From: Fidelibacterota bacterium
GTDB lineage: Bacteria; Fidelibacterota; Marinisomatia; Marinisomatales; UBA1611
DNA: 8,812 bases
Direction of reading: 5' to 3'
Assembly (NCBI GenBank): GCA_015658495.1
Contig: DQOT01000166.1
Location: forward strand, 1 to 8,812
The notes under the pieces are model-generated. The model was not told the origin of the DNA. It made no database searches and saw only the letters and a list, made by a program, of their open reading frames with translations. A program made the position numbers and the translations under genes. Below, one piece after another: positions 5,299 to 8,812 of this stretch; position 1 is the stretch's first letter, and every line of letters starts with the position of its first letter.

Positions 5299-6951
5299 TT
5301 ATTTAAGGAAGGTTATCTTTTGAAATTTTACATGATCATTTAAAACCGACCGAAGCAAATAAATACCGCTGGGATTATTTTCAGGTACCCATGTCAGTCT
5401 CTGACTGGATTGAAATAAAGTCCCCTCGTAAATGTTGGCAATAGATTGGCCATACAAAGAAAAAATGTCCACAGTTAAGTAGGAGCCAACCAAACCGGAA
5501 ACATCAATTGTTAGAAATGGGTTAAATGGGTTGGGGTAAGTTTTTGTAATATGAAATGTATTTGGGATACCCTTAGAATCATCAATTGCAGTCGTTTGCT
5601 CATATTCAACGGCAGAAGCAGCATCCATGATTCCATACCCATAGGTATTATCCGGGTCACTTGATTGTGATGCTGTCATCAGGATCGCTTCCCGCACTTG
5701 CATCGCACTCCAGCCTGGCTGCGCTTGTATGATTAAAGCAACTGCACCGCCAACCAACGGACATGCCAATGATGTACCACTCAATTGAGAATACGTAGTG
5801 GTTGAATTTGGATTGATGCACCAAGTGTAAGATCCCCGGGCACAAACTTCTGGTTTAATCCTTCCGTCAAATGTGGGTCCATGAGAGCTGAAACTTGCAA
5901 TTACACCATTTTCTCCAACAGCACCAACGGCGATCACTGAATCGGCATCAGCTGGGGCAATAATATAATACCAATTTTGATCATTCCCCTCATTCCCAGC
6001 AGCTGTGACACAAACCATTCCAAGCCCAACAGCAATATCTATCCCAATAGTGGTAACTGCCGTATTTCCATCCATATCTTCATAAGTGTACCAATCTAAA
6101 TAACCTAAAGATGTAGAAACCACATCAGCGCCATTGGCTTCGCCCCATTCTAAACCTGCAATATAATTATCTTCTTCCTGTTGAACTTCTTGCGTTACAT
6201 CTTCTGTTTTGGCTAGGAGAAATTCCGCATCAAAAGCAACGCCAATCAATTCTCCCGGTGCGTAAGCTGCGATGGTAGATAAAACGGCGGTGCCATGATA
6301 ATCCTGACTAATGCTATCCTCGGCGGATGTTTCATTTGCTGTTTCGCTGTCGTTATTAATCACATCCCATTGGGCGATCACATTTATATTGGCCAAAGCA
6401 TTGTGTGTCAGGTTAAATCCAGTATCCATGACTAAAATAATAACACCTTCTCCAGTGTAGCCTGCATTATGCAATTCGTGGACATTGATCTGCTCAATCT
6501 GAGCCAAGGCATTCCCATAATCAAAATCACGGGAATTGGAGAGGAAATCCTCAGCATATTCAATTTTTGATTTTTTATAACCAATCACCGGTTCAATTTT
6601 TTTTACACTTTTGAGTTTAGCTATTTTTTCGATATCAGACATTTTGCACACCACAGATACAGCATTGAGCCAGCGACTTTCATTTTCAATAGTAATACCC
6701 AATTCTAATATGTCATTAATATAGATTTGGGAGACTTCCAAGTCATACCAAAGATGGTTCGATTGCACATCACTTTTTGCTCTACGGTCTTTTGCTCTTT
6801 GGGAAATAGGACTCATTTCAGAACCAATTTTATCATGGAAATAGATCCAGACTCGATAATGGTTATCTCGCTTTCCAAGGTTCATTAATTCAGAATTGAA
6901 TTTTTCTCCAAAAACAATAGTGATTGATAGAAGTATTAGAATTTTTTTCAT
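5299..6951 (-). CDS. Subtilisin-family (S8) secreted serine protease with T9SS sorting domain
   Basis: This 550-residue extracellular endopeptidase looks complete and active. A signal peptide (1-15: KK, hydrophobic core, VFG) is followed by a propeptide (about 30-130) with RVWIYFHDK, AKDRRAK and SRWLNAVSV motifs seen in FCB-group S8 proteases. The catalytic triad is D176 in VMDTGF, H219 in DYHGTAV and S394 in SGTSLACP. The oxyanion-hole N320 is in TAAGNEG. The domain ends with GYGIMDAASAVEY near 438-450. The tail from about 471 is a type-A T9SS domain: TYPNPFNPFLTIDVSG, VDIFSLYGQ, NPSGIYLLRS near 526-535, ending KITFLK. The enzyme is probably exported by Sec, moved across the outer membrane by T9SS, and activated by propeptide removal. 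The ATG lies only 3 nt after the carboxypeptidase stop, so the two proteases are probably co-expressed and could act in sequence on peptides. A 77-nt gap separates it from the next gene. Confidence 0.95.
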   Translation of the reverse strand: MKKILILLSITIVFGEKFNSELMNLGKRDNHYRVWIYFHDKIGSEMSPISQRAKDRRAKSDVQSNHLWYDLEVSQIYINDILELGITIENESRWLNAVSVVCKMSDIEKIAKLKSVKKIEPVIGYKKSKIEYAEDFLSNSRDFDYGNALAQIEQINVHELHNAGYTGEGVIILVMDTGFNLTHNALANINVIAQWDVINNDSETANETSAEDSISQDYHGTAVLSTIAAYAPGELIGVAFDAEFLLAKTEDVTQEVQQEEDNYIAGLEWGEANGADVVSTSLGYLDWYTYEDMDGNTAVTTIGIDIAVGLGMVCVTAAGNEGNDQNWYYIIAPADADSVIAVGAVGENGVIASFSSHGPTFDGRIKPEVCARGSYTWCINPNSTTTYSQLSGTSLACPLVGGAVALIIQAQPGWSAMQVREAILMTASQSSDPDNTYGYGIMDAASAVEYEQTTAIDDSKGIPNTFHITKTYPNPFNPFLTIDVSGLVGSYLTVDIFSLYGQSIANIYEGTLFQSSQRLTWVPENNPSGIYLLRSVLNDHVKFQKITFLK

Positions 6952-6954
6952 TTT

Positions 6955-8812
6955 TTAAAATCCAAAAATACGATTTACAAGCAATAAAACATCCACAATG
7001 TCCAGGGAATCACTGTGGTCTAAATCACAAAAATAGAGCTGTAAATCAGATGGAATTCCTTCTAATAAAATTAAATCAATGATCCCAACTACATCAAAAA
7101 TATCAACTGAATTATCCAAATTAAAATCACCAAATTGGAATGCAGGAATTCCCAAGATTGAAAATTCATCAACGGTAAATCCATCTGCCTCAACATAATT
7201 ATCAGATGTTTGAATGAATCGGAAACCGTAAATGGTCGCTTCTCCCAACTGATCCAAGTATATTGTTTCATCTACCCACTCTTCCTGTGTTCCATCGTAA
7301 CCATGCTCCCCTGCCGGTTGTGCAGCTTGGCCTACACCTGGCTCTGTATATTGTCCTTCCAGGCTCACCCAATCATCCCCGCCAACATTGGCCTGGAACC
7401 GTACAAAATCCCAATTAGATTCAATATCCCACTTAGCCTTGTAAGTCACCATGGGAGCAATGAAGAAACCAGGAATCATGCCAAATTCATACTCAGCTAC
7501 GGATTCCTGTCCCGGATCATATTCACCATTCGGGCTATCTGACAAAGCATTACTGCCCACAGCTGCTTCGTCAGTAAGTCCCCAATCCCCCGTGACAAAC
7601 CAATCGCTGAGACCGGTCTCGAATCCATCATAAAAAACCAATTCAGGCTGCCCAACTAATAACCGAATCGTGTCTTGTCTCTCATAACTGGATTCGCTTT
7701 CCAAGGAAACGATCACGCCGGTAAAAGTTCCATTTGGTGTTTCTTCCGATACAAGTGTATTCAATATAATTTCATTTATTTCCCTGCTATCCAATCCAGA
7801 AATCACATAAGAATTTTCATCAAATGACACCCATTCATTGAGGGGTGATATATTGATTTGAATATCATTGTTTAAGTCTTCCAAACCTCGATTCTGAATA
7901 GTTATCTCCGTTTCGATTTCATCTCCTGGATTTATAGTCTGGTGAGATAATTCATAGTCTTTTAAGATCAAATCCGGCCCTGCTACAAAGGCAAATACTT
8001 TATTGGGATGAACCTGGTCTTCACAAAGCGCCAAGACATCATTTTCTGATGGCCAAAATCCTTGAGTGTAAGAGCCAACTTCCGGTGTAAATGCTACTAA
8101 CCCCTGATCACCATAGGTCCAATCTACTGCATCACCATTAACCGTATATCCAATTAACTCATGCCCTGTCCCCACAGGATACCCATTGAACCGGGCCATT
8201 TCGTTTCCGATCTCTCGAAGGGTCGTTAAATCAGGCTCATCTGGTAAAGATGCATCACCAAAGGCATGGATGTAGACATTAGAATAAGTGTGATAATGCA
8301 GCACATTCATAAACTCGTGATCCAAAATAAAGTCACTTACAATTTGGGTTTCTGGTTCCGAGAAAGCAGATTCTCCGCGATAGGTTGTAGCGCAAGAATC
8401 TTGGGACGAACCCGTGTTGTTGGCGCCCCACCCAAAGCTATAATTCCGATTTAAGTCAACGCCACGATTCGTACCTTCACCGCAGTTTGTGTCTCTACGG
8501 TTTTTACGGTGCATTCCGCCGCCATTGGGTTGAATAGATTCATTATAAACATAACCATCGGGGTTCACAACCAGCATAAACCAAATTTCACGTTCGTTTA
8601 CGAGATAAGTTAATTCAGGATCGGAGCCATATTCTTCACCAAGAAGTTGAACAAAATAAATCAAATTCATCATGCCAACGGGTTCCCGGGCATGGGTCAG
8701 AGCTGTAAATAAAACTTCCGGTTCTTCTTCATCCTCTTCTGGATTGTCTGAAACCTTTAATGCCCAGATATCACGGCCTTCAACGGATTGGCCCAGTATG
8801 ACTCGTTCAGAA
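6955..8812 (-). CDS. Secreted M14 zinc carboxypeptidase with dockerin-like C-terminus (N-terminus cut by right window edge)
   Basis: The frame is open to the right edge. 618 residues are visible and the signal peptide and start are missing; the internal ATG at 8673 is not the start because it lies after the first zinc motif. Counting from the edge, HAREP gives zinc ligands H40 and E43. NPDGY, HRKNRR (about 101-106, Arg for substrate) and DLNRNY (about 120-124) follow. HYHTYS gives the third ligand H174, and FTPEVG gives the catalytic E244. This is the complete active site of the carboxypeptidase T/A-type M14 group, which removes C-terminal residues from peptides. Then come a CARDB-like beta domain (about 279-390), a jelly-roll-like domain beginning FYDGFETGLSDW (about 393-555), and two dockerin-like calcium loops, DFNLDNSVDIFDVV and DLDHSDSLDIVDVL (about 562-608). 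It ends there, with no T9SS motif. It is followed 3 nt later by the subtilase gene. Confidence 0.93.
   Translation of the reverse strand, partial: SERVILGQSVEGRDIWALKVSDNPEEDEEEPEVLFTALTHAREPVGMMNLIYFVQLLGEEYGSDPELTYLVNEREIWFMLVVNPDGYVYNESIQPNGGGMHRKNRRDTNCGEGTNRGVDLNRNYSFGWGANNTGSSQDSCATTYRGESAFSEPETQIVSDFILDHEFMNVLHYHTYSNVYIHAFGDASLPDEPDLTTLREIGNEMARFNGYPVGTGHELIGYTVNGDAVDWTYGDQGLVAFTPEVGSYTQGFWPSENDVLALCEDQVHPNKVFAFVAGPDLILKDYELSHQTINPGDEIETEITIQNRGLEDLNNDIQINISPLNEWVSFDENSYVISGLDSREINEIILNTLVSEETPNGTFTGVIVSLESESSYERQDTIRLLVGQPELVFYDGFETGLSDWFVTGDWGLTDEAAVGSNALSDSPNGEYDPGQESVAEYEFGMIPGFFIAPMVTYKAKWDIESNWDFVRFQANVGGDDWVSLEGQYTEPGVGQAAQPAGEHGYDGTQEEWVDETIYLDQLGEATIYGFRFIQTSDNYVEADGFTVDEFSILGIPAFQFGDFNLDNSVDIFDVVGIIDLILLEGIPSDLQLYFCDLDHSDSLDIVDVLLLVNRIFGF

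Noticed and set aside
7210..7542. Plus-strand open frame of 110 codons opposite the carboxypeptidase
   Set aside because: It is antisense to the conserved jelly-roll-like region, with no recognisable domain and no start context.
8671..8673. ATG as the carboxypeptidase start
   Set aside because: The zinc-binding HAREP motif lies just upstream in the same open frame, which continues to the window edge, so this Met is internal.

Overview
All genes in this window lie on the minus strand, so transcription runs from the right end to the left. There are nine genes. The first (M14 carboxypeptidase) is cut by the right edge and the last (endonuclease III) by the left edge. Gaps are 0-77 nt and several starts overlap the preceding stop, so one long transcription unit or two adjoining ones are plausible. 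No tRNA, rRNA, CRISPR array, insertion sequence or convincing terminator was seen, and no gene-free stretch exceeds 77 nt.

Organism: moderately AT-rich DNA, few clear Shine-Dalgarno sites, and secreted proteins ending in Por/type IX secretion (T9SS) C-terminal domains with the YPNPFN motif point to the Fibrobacteres-Chlorobi-Bacteroidetes (FCB) superphylum. The mix of T9SS tails and dockerin-like tails on multidomain secreted proteases is typical of Candidatus Marinimicrobia (SAR406) and relatives such as Calditrichota or Ignavibacteria. The phylum is an inference and was not tested.

Right part (8812 to 2696), the extracellular/envelope block: a secreted M14 zinc carboxypeptidase with CARDB-like, jelly-roll-like and dockerin-like domains; 3 nt later a subtilisin-family (S8) protease with a T9SS sorting domain; then a large secreted protein of unknown function with a fibronectin-III-like N-terminus and a T9SS domain; then a probable outer-membrane lipoprotein with beta-rich sequence. 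The first two suggest extracellular protein degradation, an endo-protease plus an exo-carboxypeptidase. The roles of the other two are unknown.

Left part (2675 to 1), the cytoplasmic block: an unrecognised helical protein, a metallo-beta-lactamase-fold hydrolase, a DUF309 protein, a small stand-alone receiver-like protein with altered active-site residues, and the N-terminus of endonuclease III (nth). These five are packed with 4-bp or 8-bp overlaps or zero spacing, which suggests translational coupling. Two of them start at non-ATG codons (GTG and TTG).

Nothing here amounts to a proven new system. The best candidates for novelty are the unrecognised helical protein coupled to the hydrolase, the degenerate receiver wedged between DUF309 and nth, and the unknown T9SS cargo protein downstream of the protease pair.
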